64,000 nucleotides of DNA. It comes from Vespa crabro (lineage: Eukaryota > Arthropoda > Insecta > Hymenoptera > Vespidae). Where the stretch lies: the NCBI RefSeq assembly GCF_910589235.1, contig NC_060960.1, positions 3,348,839-3,412,838 on the forward strand, given 5' to 3'. Shown here in pieces: positions 1 to 14,200 of the stretch. Made by a program: the position numbers and the translations under genes. Positions within the stretch are counted from its first letter, which is position 1. Every line of letters begins with the position of its first letter. Below the pieces are notes generated by a model. It searched no databases. It was not told where the DNA came from and saw nothing but the letters and a program-made list of their open reading frames with translations.

Positions 1-1960
1 CTTTTCATGAATATTACGAAGGTTTATCGAACGAAAATTTATTATCGAATGAAAGATAATAAATCATGATAATCGAGACGGTATAACATTCGTTCATTCG
101 TTTAAATGTTAATTGGTCGTTGATTGAATAAGATACATTTGTAATATTAAAATAGTTTGAAAATAATCTATGAACTTCTAAATGTAAGTTACGAGCTAAT
201 ATTAATGTAAACAATGAACAGTTCCAAATTTAACTTATTTTTATAGTAGATACTGTGCTCAGCGATACCTTATTACGTCATACGATTCGGCAGTGTAAAT
301 ATCTTCACTCTCACCAAAAAGATTAAAATCCCATGGATTTTATGGCTATGATTTAAATTAATTCTTTTCCGAATTATTATGCCTAATCAAGTAAACTTGA
401 TATTTCGCAATACTTTTCCTACGATATTTGAATATTGATTAAAATTTTATGTATATTTATAATCATACCTCCTGCGATTCTTTATATCAACAAATAACTC
501 ACGTCATTTAAAAAAAAAAAAAAGAAAAAAAAACCTTAGAAGAATAAACATAACATATTAGAACAACCTATAACACAAACTATTTTCTTCAAAAATATAT
601 TTTCAAATTATTAGTTATGTTTATCCAAGATACATTTAATTATGGCTCTTAAATCTTTGATATATTTTATAGGTTGGAACATCCAAAAATTTCTCTCATT
701 CAAAATAAAAGATTGAATGTTATTTTTTTCTTTTTAATCTATTAAAAATTCGTTGTACACGACAGCAAATCAAATTTTTATTAATCTTGCTCGTCGTAAA
801 ATAATATTTTAAAATGCATGCCTTGCACAGAAAAATCATAAAGTAAATGAAGTATTATATGATGTAAATAAACAGACATCATTTATCGAAAATTTCACAA
901 CATTAAGAAAAAAACTATTCCTTATAATATTTTTCTTCTTTTTTTTTTTTATAAAGGATACATTGCCAACATCGCACATTGCATTCTCTTCACATTTATA
1001 CATTTACAGTACTGTTTATTACAAAGGCATTGTACAAATAAGCAAGACAAATTAAAAATTTAATTATAATATTTGTAATATCTTTAGTAACTGTTATTCT
1101 TATATTGCAAGAATTTATCTTACCATTGAGGCGAACCTCTTCAACAATTAAGAGATTAGGTTGATACGCTTATACAGCATTTGTTATGTACAGTCGTGGG
1201 TGTACAAAATCTAAGAATCGCGAGCCAGCAATAAAGCAATATCGATTTTAAGAAACTGTTCTTACATTTGTATGTGTATCACTCGTTAAGACGGAAAGAT
1301 TTTGTTTCTCCTAAGGCAACTGTGCCATTAAAAATTTATGTATATGTACAGAGCTTTTTATTATTCATATGAATTTTGCAATTGGTATAGAATGCACGAT
1401 ACGCACATTTAAGTTTATGACAATCAGTTTATTACAGCTCAGCTATGATCGTATGTGAACAAAAATTATGCTAGAACTGTATTTATGAACATCTGATAAC
1501 CACTTTTTAATAGCACGATGACAAGATGATAAATATTGATGTGAAAGAAAATGATATACCTCAAATCATATACTGTACAATTCTACATGATACCATTGTT
1601 TGAGCAAGTAATTAAATAAATCCATGTGAATAATCAAAGAACATAGTAGGTAATGTGTGGAGTAGGCAGATATCAAGCTGGCTTAATTAAGTGTCACAGT
1701 CTTCGAGTTGCCTTTGTTGTTATTAACAGGTATGAACTGTTACCAACGCACCATATTTTCCGCACTGTCCTGTGTAAATTGCTAGCTGCTTGATGTTCAT
1801 AGTCTAGACAATAATTTCCTGATGATACCCTATGTACCGCATCAAATAATTATTTTGCAACGTACATCTTTGCATACTTTTCTTGAAATATAATGCAAAG
1901 AGGAACGTGATATTTTCCATTTCGAAGCTAAGAGGATCGTGTTTTTGTCAAATCAGGGAT
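1..1960. other. eRF1 3' UTR and AT-rich flank
   Basis: No coding signal is visible on either strand. The part from about 950 to 1960 is less repetitive and probably belongs to the eRF1 3' UTR on the minus strand. The part below about 950 is AT-rich with poly-A and poly-T runs, and I see nothing specific in it. Confidence 0.5.
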
Positions 1961-2043
1961 TTAATAGTCATCCAGATCGAAACTATCAATTTCAATGTCT
2001 TCCAGCTGCATACTTTGAAAGTCCACTTTGTAACGTAGAATAC
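1961..2043 (-). other. eRF1: eRF1 distal alternative last exon
   Basis: Acceptor TTTTGCAG precedes GTATTCTACG. In phase with the donor at 6597 it encodes [16 protein letters not shown], then [11 protein letters not shown] and a TAA stop at 1961-1963. The F-DLDDY ending resembles the vertebrate eRF1 C-terminus more than the proximal exon does. The relatively complex sequence below it, about 950-1960, with several minus-strand AATAAA matches, is probably its 3' UTR. Confidence 0.88.
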
Positions 2044-5000
2044 CTGCAAAACAACATATGAATGTTTATCATTAAATAAATAATATAATAATAATATTAA
2101 TGCATAAATATCTGTACAAAATAAAAAATTGTTTATAGTTTATTCTAATATATCATGTTTTTATTTTAACTCAAATTTATATTGTTATATCAGTGCTTTT
2201 GTAAAGTTCTATGATATTAACAAAATACTAATTCCATTTGATATCAAAGAAATATTCAAATTAGAAAAACATTGCTTCAATGACAATAATAATTTAAAAT
2301 CATTAACATGAAAAAAAAATGAAAAAAATAAATTATATATATAAAATTTATTTATTATTATAATGTGTAAAATAAATATTTGTAGAAGTTAAAAATTTAA
2401 TATATTCACAATAATTATATAAATTAACATTATAATATTTTATATGAATGTTATACATAATGTAATGGATTGTTTTGCTTCAATAATAAATATCATTCAA
2501 ATGTATAATTTAAAATTTGTAATAATTAGCATTATAAATGACTATTGTGCTTGACTGCTTCTAATAGCTGCTAAAAGGGATTTCTACAATAAATTAAATA
2601 TTTTAAAAATATCTTTAAAAAAAATTTTTATATTTTGCTACTTCATGATCTATAATACTCCTACATTGTAATAATACAAAACATTCCCTGCATACAATGT
2701 ATAACATTCTAAAATAGTAAAGATTAAAAATAAATAATTATTTTACTTTTTTCTTGTTACTAGTCTTTATAAAAAGCAAGTACTGTACCTTTCCCAGTAT
2801 GCGAGCTAACAGAAACAAGACTTTAATTAGTACTTTTCAAAGAGAGTAGCTCTGTTAAGCATTGTGAGAATATTACTATTGTTTATAATCTATGTCCATT
2901 GCCAAAGTATTAGTATAAATAGAAATTTTAGTTACTGATTAAATAAGTGTTATTAATAAAAAAAAATATAATACAAAAAATATTATGATTAGTTTAATAC
3001 AAATAATCTATTAAATTCAAATAAGATAAAAAACAAATTATGATAATTTCAATAGTTTCATATCTTTCTTAGAAAACTGTTATAACTCATATTTTGCCAT
3101 TTCAAGCAATTTTAGTCCAATAAATCTAAAAACTATTTAAGTAAAAAGTATTAAATAAATTAATAAAAATAACACCATTATTGTAACTTTGGTGATGGAT
3201 TTAATCTAAAATTGCTTATAGCGTAACATGCAACAAGCGGTACTTAATAATTTATGCATTACTTAATATTTAATTCGTAAGATATATTTATATATCTTAT
3301 TATTCGTGAAAAAAATACCAAAATATGACGTACGATAGTGTAAATAAATACAAAAAATTATTTTCTTAATTTTTATATGAAATAAAATAAATACAATCAA
3401 TTAAACTTGAATATAATTTGGAATCTCCAAATATCATAATATTCACAATATATATCGTGCGAGATATAAAACAAAATAAATCAAGCAAAAATATATTATG
3501 ATAGTAAGTATAATAAAGCTAATATTTGTATATATTAAGCATCAAATAGTAGTTATAGCAAGATAGTGCAAAAGCAACATTTTCTAAACAAAATAAAAGA
3601 ACAAATATTCACACATTTTTCTAAAGGAATATATAGAAATATAAAATAAGAAAAAGTGTATAAAATAATAAAATTTGTGTAATATTTGAGTGTGCTTTTA
3701 ATAAAATTTATCTAAAATTTGCCACTGGTATTCTAACGTAACTTTTCACTTATAAAAATAAAAACTAGTAAAAAAAGAAAATAAGAACTTGTTTAATTTT
3801 TTTATAGTCATGGTGATTGCTAAAAAGACTTAGAATGTAAAATATATTTGCACAACATTCTTAAATATAGGATAATATTAACAAAGAAGCTTCATATCTC
3901 AACCAGAATATATAAAACCTTTATTTATTTAAAACAAGTGACTTACACACTTGTAATAGTCACTGGCTTTTTTTATAAAAATGCCAAGGATGCATTCTAA
4001 ATCTAGATTATATTGTAAGAAAACCAGTAGTTAATAATTATTAGTACAATTACAATTATTGTTCCCCTAAGGATTACAGGGATAATAATCATTAGTAAAG
4101 TTAGTATATTCATTATTCATATGAGTTCACTAATTTTTCTTTAAATAATCAGACTTTAGTTAGAGTAGCTTTCCTTTTTTTGAATTCATATTATGTCATT
4201 AAAACAGGCTTTTTTTAGTATAATAAAAGTGTAAACAAGCATTAAAATGATTTTACACTTTGTGTATCTTACAGATTAGGAGATTGCAACAATTACAAGA
4301 TTATGACTATTATATGATTTACTTGAGAGTTGTTATACTATAGCATAAATATTAATCCATCACTTTTTATAGATCTAATCTCAGATTTTTTTAAACTCTT
4401 TAATATTGACCTCTTATTATAATGAAAGCCAATATCTAGGTTGTAACTTCATGATATCGCAGACGTTCTTTTTTTGTACTGTAAAGATGCATTAAATTCT
4501 TTCTTTATAAATTCATTCAAAAAATATATCTATGCAGTGCAATTATTATATATTAGAAATTAAAACTATGTTCAGTTTAAATTGATTTTTTTCTTGTGCA
4601 ATTATACAACAAAAAGATTTTCATTTATGTTCTATAGAAATAATATACTATTTGTATATTCTTTATCTAACAAATATATATTTTTGTGATAGTGAAATAA
4701 TTTTACTAAATTTGCAATCACCGCTTAATATAACTCTAATTATGTAGTATGTATTTGCATACATAAATATTTAACATGACAAAAAATGAATTACACTTAA
4801 TAGAATCTTATCAATGTGGAAACTATTAGATATTTGCTACAACATGAGTTTAAATACTCCCAATATACATGCACATACATCTAAAAAATAGTTTTCTTTC
4901 TTTCTTTTCCTTTTTATTTTTTTTTCTTTTTTATCTTTTTTTTTTTTTAATATTGACAAATCAGTTTTCTCATGTACATTGCTTCCTACATGTGCAACAT

Positions 5001-8000
5001 AAAAAAATTAAATATTTTAAAACCCTTGTGTGGTCATTTGATAATGCATTCATTAAACAATTTTCCAACATGTCATATTGGCCTACTTTATTATAATTAC
5101 TTGCCAATATAATATTAATATAAACAAATATAACTTGTGAACTAAAAGGAATATTAACCACTAACACATACATATTTCCATGTTGAAAAAACAGTCTGCT
5201 AATATATAGTAATAAAACGTAAAAATCTCTTTCATTACTTAATTTCTCGTCAAAAACTGAATAAGAATATATACAAAAAATACACCTTACTACATGTAAA
5301 ATTCTTTGCTATTACTCAATGTCATATAAATATAATGGTCTAAATTCAAAATATTTCGTAAAAGATTATATAGCCCCTATTTTACATTTCTATTCACCCT
5401 CTAATGAAAACCATTACGCAAAAAAGCATCTTTAAAATTCAGTAACATCTCTGAATGCACATCTTTATCTTTGAATTTTGTGTATTTAATGGTTTCACTA
5501 TCACATTCAAAATCATTGCAAGAGACATCTATGTACTACTTTTGTACAGAAGAATCAAAACTAAACTATTTAGTGAGAAACTCAATAAAAATAACTGTAA
5601 ACATTCTGGACAAATTTACTATATAAAAATCAGGAGCATGCAATATAAATATCATATCGTTCTATTTATCATGTATATAAAATTTTACTATAACGTACAG
5701 AAATGCATATGTTATATTTTAATTTATCTGGTATAATTATTAAAATAATAATTAAAGTTAAATAATTTTTGTTAATGTCAATGTTGAAATGATCAAGAGA
5801 GAATAATATAGACAAATCTTTTTAAATACTGCAATACCAATGAAAATGATTTTTGTACTGACAATGATTATAGTTGAATGACGAGTATCAAAAAATTGAC
5901 ACTAATTTCTCAATTTTGAAATAATATAAAAGAACATATAATTTAAAATATGTATCTGATTAACATTAACATTTTGATAAATTTGTCCAGTTTTCTAAAT
6001 AATAATCTATAATACACAAAGTGTACATGAATGCACTCAAGACAGAGAAACAGCTACCTGGTTGACTTTGAGTATCTCACGGATGAAATTAGTAATCATC
6101 GAGGTCAACATCATCAAGAGGCTCATCGGCCTGCAGTGACTGGAAGTCAACTTTGTAGCGGAGGATTCCTATACACGAACATATACTCTATAGTTAACAT
6201 CAATGCACCTCATTTCATTACCTTGCCATTTCTTTAAAATTTTTGCTGACAGTGATATCAAGACGATTTATAAAAATTAAGTTTACTTTTTATAAAAAAT
6301 ATTAAATTTGTAATGCCATTTGTTATAATAAATGCTAATTAGTAAATACACCTTATCCAAATATGTTAATGATCATAGTGTTTAAAAATACTATTAACAC
6401 ATTACATTCAAAATAAAGTAATTAGTTATAATTCGTTTATATGTACACGCAACCTTTTTTTATATTTACGTTAAAAAATAAGATATGAAGCCATGAAAGA
6501 TTAGTAATACAAATAATTTTCCACAATTTATATAAATACATAAATTGCTTAAAAAAATAAAGATTAAAAAATGTATTATATGTACAAAAAACTTACCTCC
6601 AATTCCACCAAACCCTCTGACAAATTGTGATCCTTCCTGTGACTTGTCTGTAATAATTTCCAAGGTGGCACCAAAGCTCTTATAATTATTCGCAAGCCAT
6701 TCAAGTAGCGGTTGACATTCCACAAGTTCCAATTCTACTCCACTCTGAAAATTACATATTTATTTGCTACATTTTTTAGACTTTATATACGTATATTTAT
6801 AAACTTAATTTAAATTTCATTAATAGTTACACTTAAAGGATTTAAACTATACCTCTTTATCGGTAAAATGAGTTTTGTCTTTTTCTTGTTCTGGTGTCAA
6901 GTGTAATACTTTCTCTTCTGCATTTGTATGATTTTTTAAAACATATCGTTGAATATCTAAATTCTCCCAACAAATTAACGTTTCTACACTACCTAATTCC
7001 AAAGCTCTTAATGTATCTTCTACACCGAAACAATATTTTCCAGTATCTTGAGAAATTTCATCAAAATAACGACCTAATAATAAAAATTACAATATCATAA
7101 TAAGTAATATATACATTGTAAAAAGAAAAAATAAATAATTATATTCTTACCAATTAGTTTTTTTTCTTGAATAAATTTTACATTTTGCAAAGATTCAGCC
7201 GCTAATTCAATGGCCTGATTGAAACCATTTTCTCCTCCATACGACACATCAACTAATTTTATAACTTTTGCTTGCAATCTCTAAAATAATAAGGTGATAA
7301 CAAAACTAAAATAATATAAACACAATACCTTTCTTTTTTAAATGTATCAACGTTATACATAGTTTTATAAATGCGTTTTATTTAAATATTTACTTACAGG
7401 ATCAAACATATCTGATTGACTAAGTTCTGTTTTGAAATCTGCACTTCCTGCTAATATCAATCCAGCAATATTAGGCTTGTCATTGGTAATATAAAGTTGT
7501 GTAGCTACTTCAGCTACTTTTCGGACGTAATTATGTCGTTTTTCCATACGTAACCGAGCAAAACGAAGAGCTGACTGACCTCCTCTACCTAAAATCAAAT
7601 TTACAATAACATACATTATAAATAAGATTAATGATATAAAATTATTAATCTTTAATTTCTTGTACCCTTTAATGTCTTTAAAAACTTACCATGTTTTTTA
7701 GGGAGGTCAACAGTAAATTTATGTAAAACTTCACGCGTATTTCCTTGAAGAGTACCAAATAAAGCCCCATTACCATCCATAACAATAAATCCAAATTTAT
7801 TATCATCCGCTAATAATGCAGTAAGGGCTTCTGTATGAAACTAAAACCAATTAACACTTAAGTATTTTTATATTAAAAATATAACCTATGCAAATTTATA
7901 AGATTACATATACGTTTAAGTCTAAATTTGGTACTTATTATGCAACTGTAAAAGTAGTATTATATGTACCTTATTATCACAAAGATATAAAGAAGTATTA

Positions 8001-9018
8001 ATAGGTTTAAATGGTTCAAAATCAATATTGACTTTTTTTTCTTTGCCTTCTTCGGTGACAATAGTACCACAGTATATTACCAGGCCATTTGGAGGCACTA
8101 AAATAAATAATTATTCAGAAAATATTAGAAATAATATAAAAGTTACACACACTGTTTGTTCATATTTTTTAAATATTATTTAAATATTAGATATATATGT
8201 GCAAAACATTACAAATATAATTAAATTAAATTTTATAACTAAAAAATATTTCTATAAGTAAAAAAAATAATTACCTTTGGTATATAATTTTAACCTATGT
8301 TGTACAGATGTAATTGCACCCAAAACCGATAATCTATTTACACGGGACTTAATATTAGACGCAGTTCCAAATTCATCGGCTAACATCTTGCTTACTCTCG
8401 ATATTTGGTCTTTAGGGGGTATAATTAATGAAATCATACTGGTACCATTCCTACAAAAATACTTTCATTATTTTATTATCTTATATTATAAATAATTAAA
8501 AGAAAATAGAAGCTTTAACCATAAATTAATTCTATTACTTGCATATATTAAGAAATAATATAAATATTAAAAAAAAAAAAAAAAAAAAAACTTAAAAAGT
8601 AATAAATTAAAACTTATAATAATGAAAAAATCAAACAATATGTTTGCTTTGACACAGATGTTGTTAAATATATTTATATCTTTAGTAACATTGCTTCAAG
8701 AACCATCACTAGAAAAGTTTATGCAAGAACATTAAACAATAATTTATCAGGCTCCTAATACCATAGGATATGCTCCAACTTTGGAAAGCATAAAACTATT
8801 TAATATAATATATTTTAATACTTTCTCAATCCAGTTTACATATATATCATTTTCTATTGAAACCATATGTCAAAATATAAAAAAAATAGCCAACGACATT
8901 TAAAAGAACAAAATTACCGCCGACCTACTTACCCTCTAGCCATTTCGAGACTCTTTATGAGTTTCTTTATTTTCCAGATTTCGACATTGCGGTCGGCGGA
9001 AGTTTCCTCGTTGGACAT
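1961..9018 (-). CDS. eRF1: Eukaryotic peptide chain release factor subunit 1 (eRF1/ETF1)
   Basis: Class I release factor: it reads all three stop codons in the ribosomal A site and triggers peptidyl-tRNA hydrolysis together with eRF3. Coding exons on the minus strand are 8933-9018, 8275-8450, 7970-8097, 7690-7840, 7398-7588, 7151-7280, 6853-7073 and 6597-6744, then one of two last exons, 6089-6168 or 1961-2043. All junctions are GT-AG and phases agree, giving 436 or 437 aa; human eRF1 is 437. The start ATG at 9018 gives [15 protein letters not shown]. The stop-decoding NIKS motif falls at residues 61-64, YLCDNKF follows in exon 3, and the catalytic GGQ sits in GRGGQS encoded by exon 5 near residues 181-186. 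The C-terminal eRF3-binding domain ends in an acidic tail, DLDDY. Sequence identity to animal eRF1 is very high throughout, so the assignment is secure. Confidence 0.97.
2044..6088 (-). other. 4-kb eRF1 intron / proximal-exon 3' UTR
   Basis: This is extremely AT-rich sequence between the two alternative eRF1 last exons. When the distal exon is used it is intron; when the proximal exon is used its right part must be 3' UTR. Several minus-strand AATAAA signals occur. Short open frames here have no family resemblance and look random. Confidence 0.6.
6089..6168 (-). other. eRF1: eRF1 proximal alternative last exon
   Basis: Acceptor CGTGTATAG precedes the exon. It continues the phase-1 donor at 6597 and encodes [18 protein letters not shown] followed by an acidic end DDVDLDDY and a TAA stop at 6089-6091. 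Translation before the divergent tail is the same as in the distal exon ([10 protein letters not shown]), but many third positions differ. This suggests an old exon duplication kept by selection. Use of this exon requires polyadenylation inside the 4-kb stretch 2044-6088. Confidence 0.88.
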
Positions 9019-11232
9019 TGCTGTACGTAGAGTCGCGTGGTCGCGGCTTCTGAGATCTTCGTCGGATTTAATACGTGTCGGCAGATTTATCGAGGAAGTT
9101 AGTTGGAAAGATTAAAGTGGCCCGCGTCCTCGCGAAAACCGGGTACCACAGGTTCGCTTCTGAAACGTATGGCCAATTCATTTACCGACGTTTCTGCTTT
9201 GATCCAGTTCATACCAGATTATGTCAGAGAACGTGCTCAACATAACGTGTACACGCTGTACTTGAATACGTCTTAAGTCGAAATATACACCGCACGATGG
9301 ACTCACTTTGTGTGTATGTTCCTTTTTAGAATCGTCTTGCCACGTGCAATTCTTCTTTAACGTCTATACCTGCTGTACGGCGAATACCACGCGACGATAG
9401 ATTTCGAAATGCACACGTCGGCCATGCGACACCGCAGCGGGACGTCAGTACTTCTCTTTCCTTCCACAACTTTCTTTCTTCCACTTCTTCCTCACAACGT
9501 AAAGCTATATTTTCTCGACTAGCAGGATTCCTGACGTTTTTCAGACCCTTTATGTCCTTAATCCTGCTATTAAATGAACGTTCTGTCTAAAAAACGTGTT
9601 AATGGACCCAGATCAAATTAAAATAGGACCCAAAAACGTCAGTACTTCATTAGACGTATGTACTGCACGTTACAAAATGGGAAGCAAAGACTGGAAGCTA
9701 TATGCGCGAACGGTGCTCCAAACTTTCATCGCGCATAGAGACGCAGATATAATTGTAGGCGGCCCAAAGCTCGATCGAATGAACGGTTTCAACGAGTTTT
9801 GAATGAACCAATAGAATGATCGATATAAAGCGAAAAAAGATTTGCACCAATCACAAGACAAGATCCAATAAACTAATCCTTCCGATACTTGACACATCAA
9901 CCAATCATGGATAAAAATAAACCACTAGCTTAGTATCAAACTATATAGCGTAAATTGGACCGCATTAGCGTACCTATCGCCAATGAGATTATACTTATAA
10001 TCGGATTTTGCTATTAGAGTTGTGTGTCTTTGAAACGTCACAAACTTTGCTTCTTTTTAAACATTCTTCTGTTTCGCGGGAAAAGTTGAGACAAATATGC
10101 GCGCGCAAGTATGATATATATATATATTTTTTTACTTTTTACTTTCTAAAAATTATTAGATGAAAAATCAATCTGCACAACTTACAGTGACTTATTCCTA
10201 TGAATAATTAATGAGGCAATAGCTGTAAGTATAATCGTGTAATTACATTTATATGTCACAATTGTACATATATTTTTATTCAATAATATCTTTGAATTAA
10301 ACAATATATTATTTAATTATTAATTACTTAATATAATAATTACTTATTATATTATTTTAATATGTGAATATATACAATACATACAAGTAAGATTAAAAAG
10401 ATCGTGGATTATTTACATCCATCATACACGCCATTTAATAACATCAAAGAACTATAATCTCTCAAAATGTAACATCCTCTCATGGTAAAAATAGTAGATA
10501 ACTCACTTAATTATCATTCAACGATTGTCTTCTACATATTTCTCTTTTATAATTCTTTTTTATAGTATTATGAAAATGAATGCAAATGGTACATAGCCAT
10601 ATCTTAAATAGAAAATTGGTTATAAAATAAATAAATAAATAAAAAATATTTGTTAAGAAAGCATTAATTGTACATTTTTGAATGTAAAATAAATTAAATA
10701 ATTACAAAAAATGCTGCATAACAGAAATGATTTTGTTTCTATTGTTATATGTTTATATATTAATTCAATTCAATTATGTTTGCAGTTATGTCTCGTATAG
10801 TTCATGAATTTATATATTTGATTATAAAAGTTATTAAGCTACCATAGGAACAATTAATAACATAACATGCAACATATTTTACATTCAGAATGATTTCATA
10901 TTGAGATGAGAAAGTTATGTTGTAACAACATTTAGTCTTATATATCGATTTGATATAGTAATGTAGTTTAGACCTGTGAGTATTCTAAAGTAGCAACAAA
11001 TGTAACGTTTTTTAATCATTGATGTATCGAGTAAATTCAGTTTGCAGAATCATGCTGCATTACTATGATCAACAATGATATGACACATTTAAAGGAATAT
11101 TTAATAATGAACATGTTATAATATTTTGTTGATATTGCAAATCAATTTCATACTTTCCCTAGTTTTGAGTATTGACAGATAACATGATGACTTTGAACAT
11201 TGAACATTTCTTTTAATTTTAGTAATTCGTTT
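9019..11232. other. Spacer: eRF1 5' region and Gyc76C 3' UTR
   Basis: The part from 9019 to about 9500 is CpG-richer and should hold the eRF1 5' UTR and promoter. A plus-strand open frame at 9596-9802 has no recognisable homology. A 12-bp word, CGTCAGTACTTC, occurs twice, near 9443 and 9637. The stretch of about 10100-11232 is AT-rich and is likely the Gyc76C 3' UTR; a minus-strand AATAAA lies near 10275. I see no further gene. Confidence 0.5.
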
Positions 11233-14200
11233 TTAATGGGTCGTTAAAGATTCAACAGATAGTGTAACCGATGCTGTGTGACGAAATCTTTGTGAAATAT
11301 GTCCAGGAGTAGATGGTACTTCCTCGATCCTTTCTAAATCATTTGCTGCTCCTGCACTATTTTGTTTAAAAAGTCGTTGAATTGTTCTCTGATTTGTTGG
11401 CTCTTGAATGGCAATAGATACAGGCTCGTCACCTCTGTCTAAACTAAATTGCCTTTTCAACAACCGACCACTAGAACTTCTGTCTGTAATTGTTAATATT
11501 TTTAGTAAATATTTTAATTAAATCGATAGATCAAACATTATGAACATAAATGTATAATATACTTACTGTGTTCGTTAGGAGAAAGACATCTGTAGCGATT
11601 ATATGGTGTACTAAGATCGTTCTCATCGATACCACCGACGAGCCTTCTATGTTTACTCGCTGCAGCTGATCGAAAAGATAAAGCAACAGAGCTAGCAATT
11701 GATGTCAAAGAAGTAGTTGAAGCGCCTAAGATTGTCGCAGTTGTTTCTGTATCGGATACTGCTAATATATTACTTGAAATTTGTGTATCACTGGATGTAC
11801 TTTTCTTAATAGTTATATCATTAAATTCAGCCGGTTTTTGATTCATACGTTCATTTTTCAACATTTCAAATAGATCCTCCGTTGATTTTAATGAATTACT
11901 CTTTTCAAGTGTTTTTTCATCATGTACAGATACATTAACTTTCTTTGTTTCTGACGTTTCAAATGAAGAGGCGTTCGAAGAATTCCCTTCAACAATTTTC
12001 ACATTACCATTGTCTTTTCCTTTCTCATTGATATTGTCTTCATCATCTTCTTCATCGTGTATGCTATAATTTCTATTATTTGCGAGTAATGTGCGTCGTA
12101 GATGTTTTGATTCTGCTTGCCCATCGTTCAATGAGTTCTTTACTACTAGACTGTCATCCAATCTTTTGAAATATGGATTAATATTGTTTTTATTTTTAAT
12201 ATGTATTCAATATGTTTCTAATATCCATAATCTAATAAATTCAAATAATCAAAGATCTAAGAAATGTAATACACAATTAACTTACCCATGATCCTCTCTT
12301 TTGATAGCATGGAAGTAGATAAATTATCAGAAAACTGGAAAGTAAATTATTTAAAAAAAAAAAGAAAATGAGATAAAGAATTGATATTAAAATATATTAG
12401 CAATACTGATGGATTTATAATTTATCATTGTGATCGACAATTATATTTATATTATGAAAAAACAAAAAAGTACCCGAAAGGTGGAGGTGTTGGCAGTTTC
12501 TTGTCAAAGCCTTCCTTCCCCAGTAACCAATAAGTTGGCATTTTTCCTTTTCCTTTAACATCTGTAGTACCACGATATTCGATATTATATCCGCCAGCTT
12601 GCGTTAATCGATCTTTCGTTGCTTGACTAATGTGTATACGCCATGGTGCACCCGTTGATTCCATTCTCGATGCAGTATTTACAGTATCACCGAATAAGCA
12701 ATAACGTGGCATTGTTAAACCGACAACTCCAGCGCAGCAAGGACCTACAGAACAATTAAACATAATATTAGTGTTGGTATATTAAATAAAATAAATTGAT
12801 ATCTGATTGATAAATATAAAAAATAGAAATCTAAGTATACTTAACCGGTATGAAGACCGATTCTTAATTTTAATTGCATCTGTGGCAGATGCCTTATTTT
12901 AAATCTTCCACTTTGATGTAACAAATCAAGTGCCATGGTAGCCACTTGAGTGGCATGATCAGGAATTCTAACTGGACATCCTCCAACTACCATATAAGCA
13001 TCTCCTATGGTTTCCACCTAAAGTAGTAATTATTTTAATATTTTAATAAACAGAAAAAAAAAGTAAATTTGTAAAGAATAAAGTATATATTATTAAATAA
13101 TACTATTTTTATGCTCGTCCTTACCTTATAAACAGCATATGCATTAATGGTTGCATCAAAACACGTATACAGGTCGTTAAGTAAATCTACTACTTGAAAA
13201 GGTGTTGAATGAGCGGAGATTGTCGTGAAACCTACAATATCCGAAAAGTAGATGGTGACTTCGCGAAATTCTTCAGGGTCAACGGGGATGCCCAATTTCA
13301 ATTTTTCCGCCACCGAGCTGAGAATTATTAGTCTCTTAGTTCTTAAATATTTATATAAAATCTTTAGAAAACTCACTTTGGTAACATCCGATTTAACAGC
13401 TGTTCCGTCTTTTTTTTCTCCATATCGAGTTGTTCCGTACGTTCACGTATCAATTCTTCCAAATTATTTGAATACTTTTCCAACAATTGGAACATAGTAT
13501 CAATGAAATTTACTTTCCTGTGAGAAAAGAAAAAGAAAACAAGAACATCATATTTGATTTTAAATTAAAAATTGAAAAAGAAAATTATTATTTGTTAATT
13601 TCTTGATCTCACCTGCCATAATTTAGTTTCTTGAATAAATCATGGACACAGTTAAAATCAGGTCTCATGTCCGGAGATTCGGCCCAACATTGTCGCATTA
13701 TATTAATAGCTTCTGGTGGTGCTGCACCTTTACTAACGGATGGCCTAATCAATGGTGGTGGACTCATCACTTTCTCTATTATATCTATACCGTAGCAAGT
13801 AAATGCATTTCATGTTAGAATCGTACGAAGATTTTAAAATAATACATTGTTTTTATAAGTCTTTTACCTTCGGGAGATAAAGCTAACATACAAAATGGTT
13901 CGCCGCGTACAATGACCTCTTGCATGATGATACCAAAACTATAAACATCACCTGGTTGAGTACCTTTCTTTCGAAGATTCACATCTCTAAGTAATTCTGG
14001 TGCTGTCCACAAAAGATCTGCCCAGTAAAATGAATGAAATAAAATGAAAATATTGATTAAATTTAATAATAACGACATTTAAATAATAATACGTAAATAA
14101 AAAAATAATAACGCTTTATATTACCGCGAAATAATTTTGAAGGTGATGACATGTTTTGAGCTTCGTAAAATGCTGGAAGGCCATAATCAGTAATCTTAAG

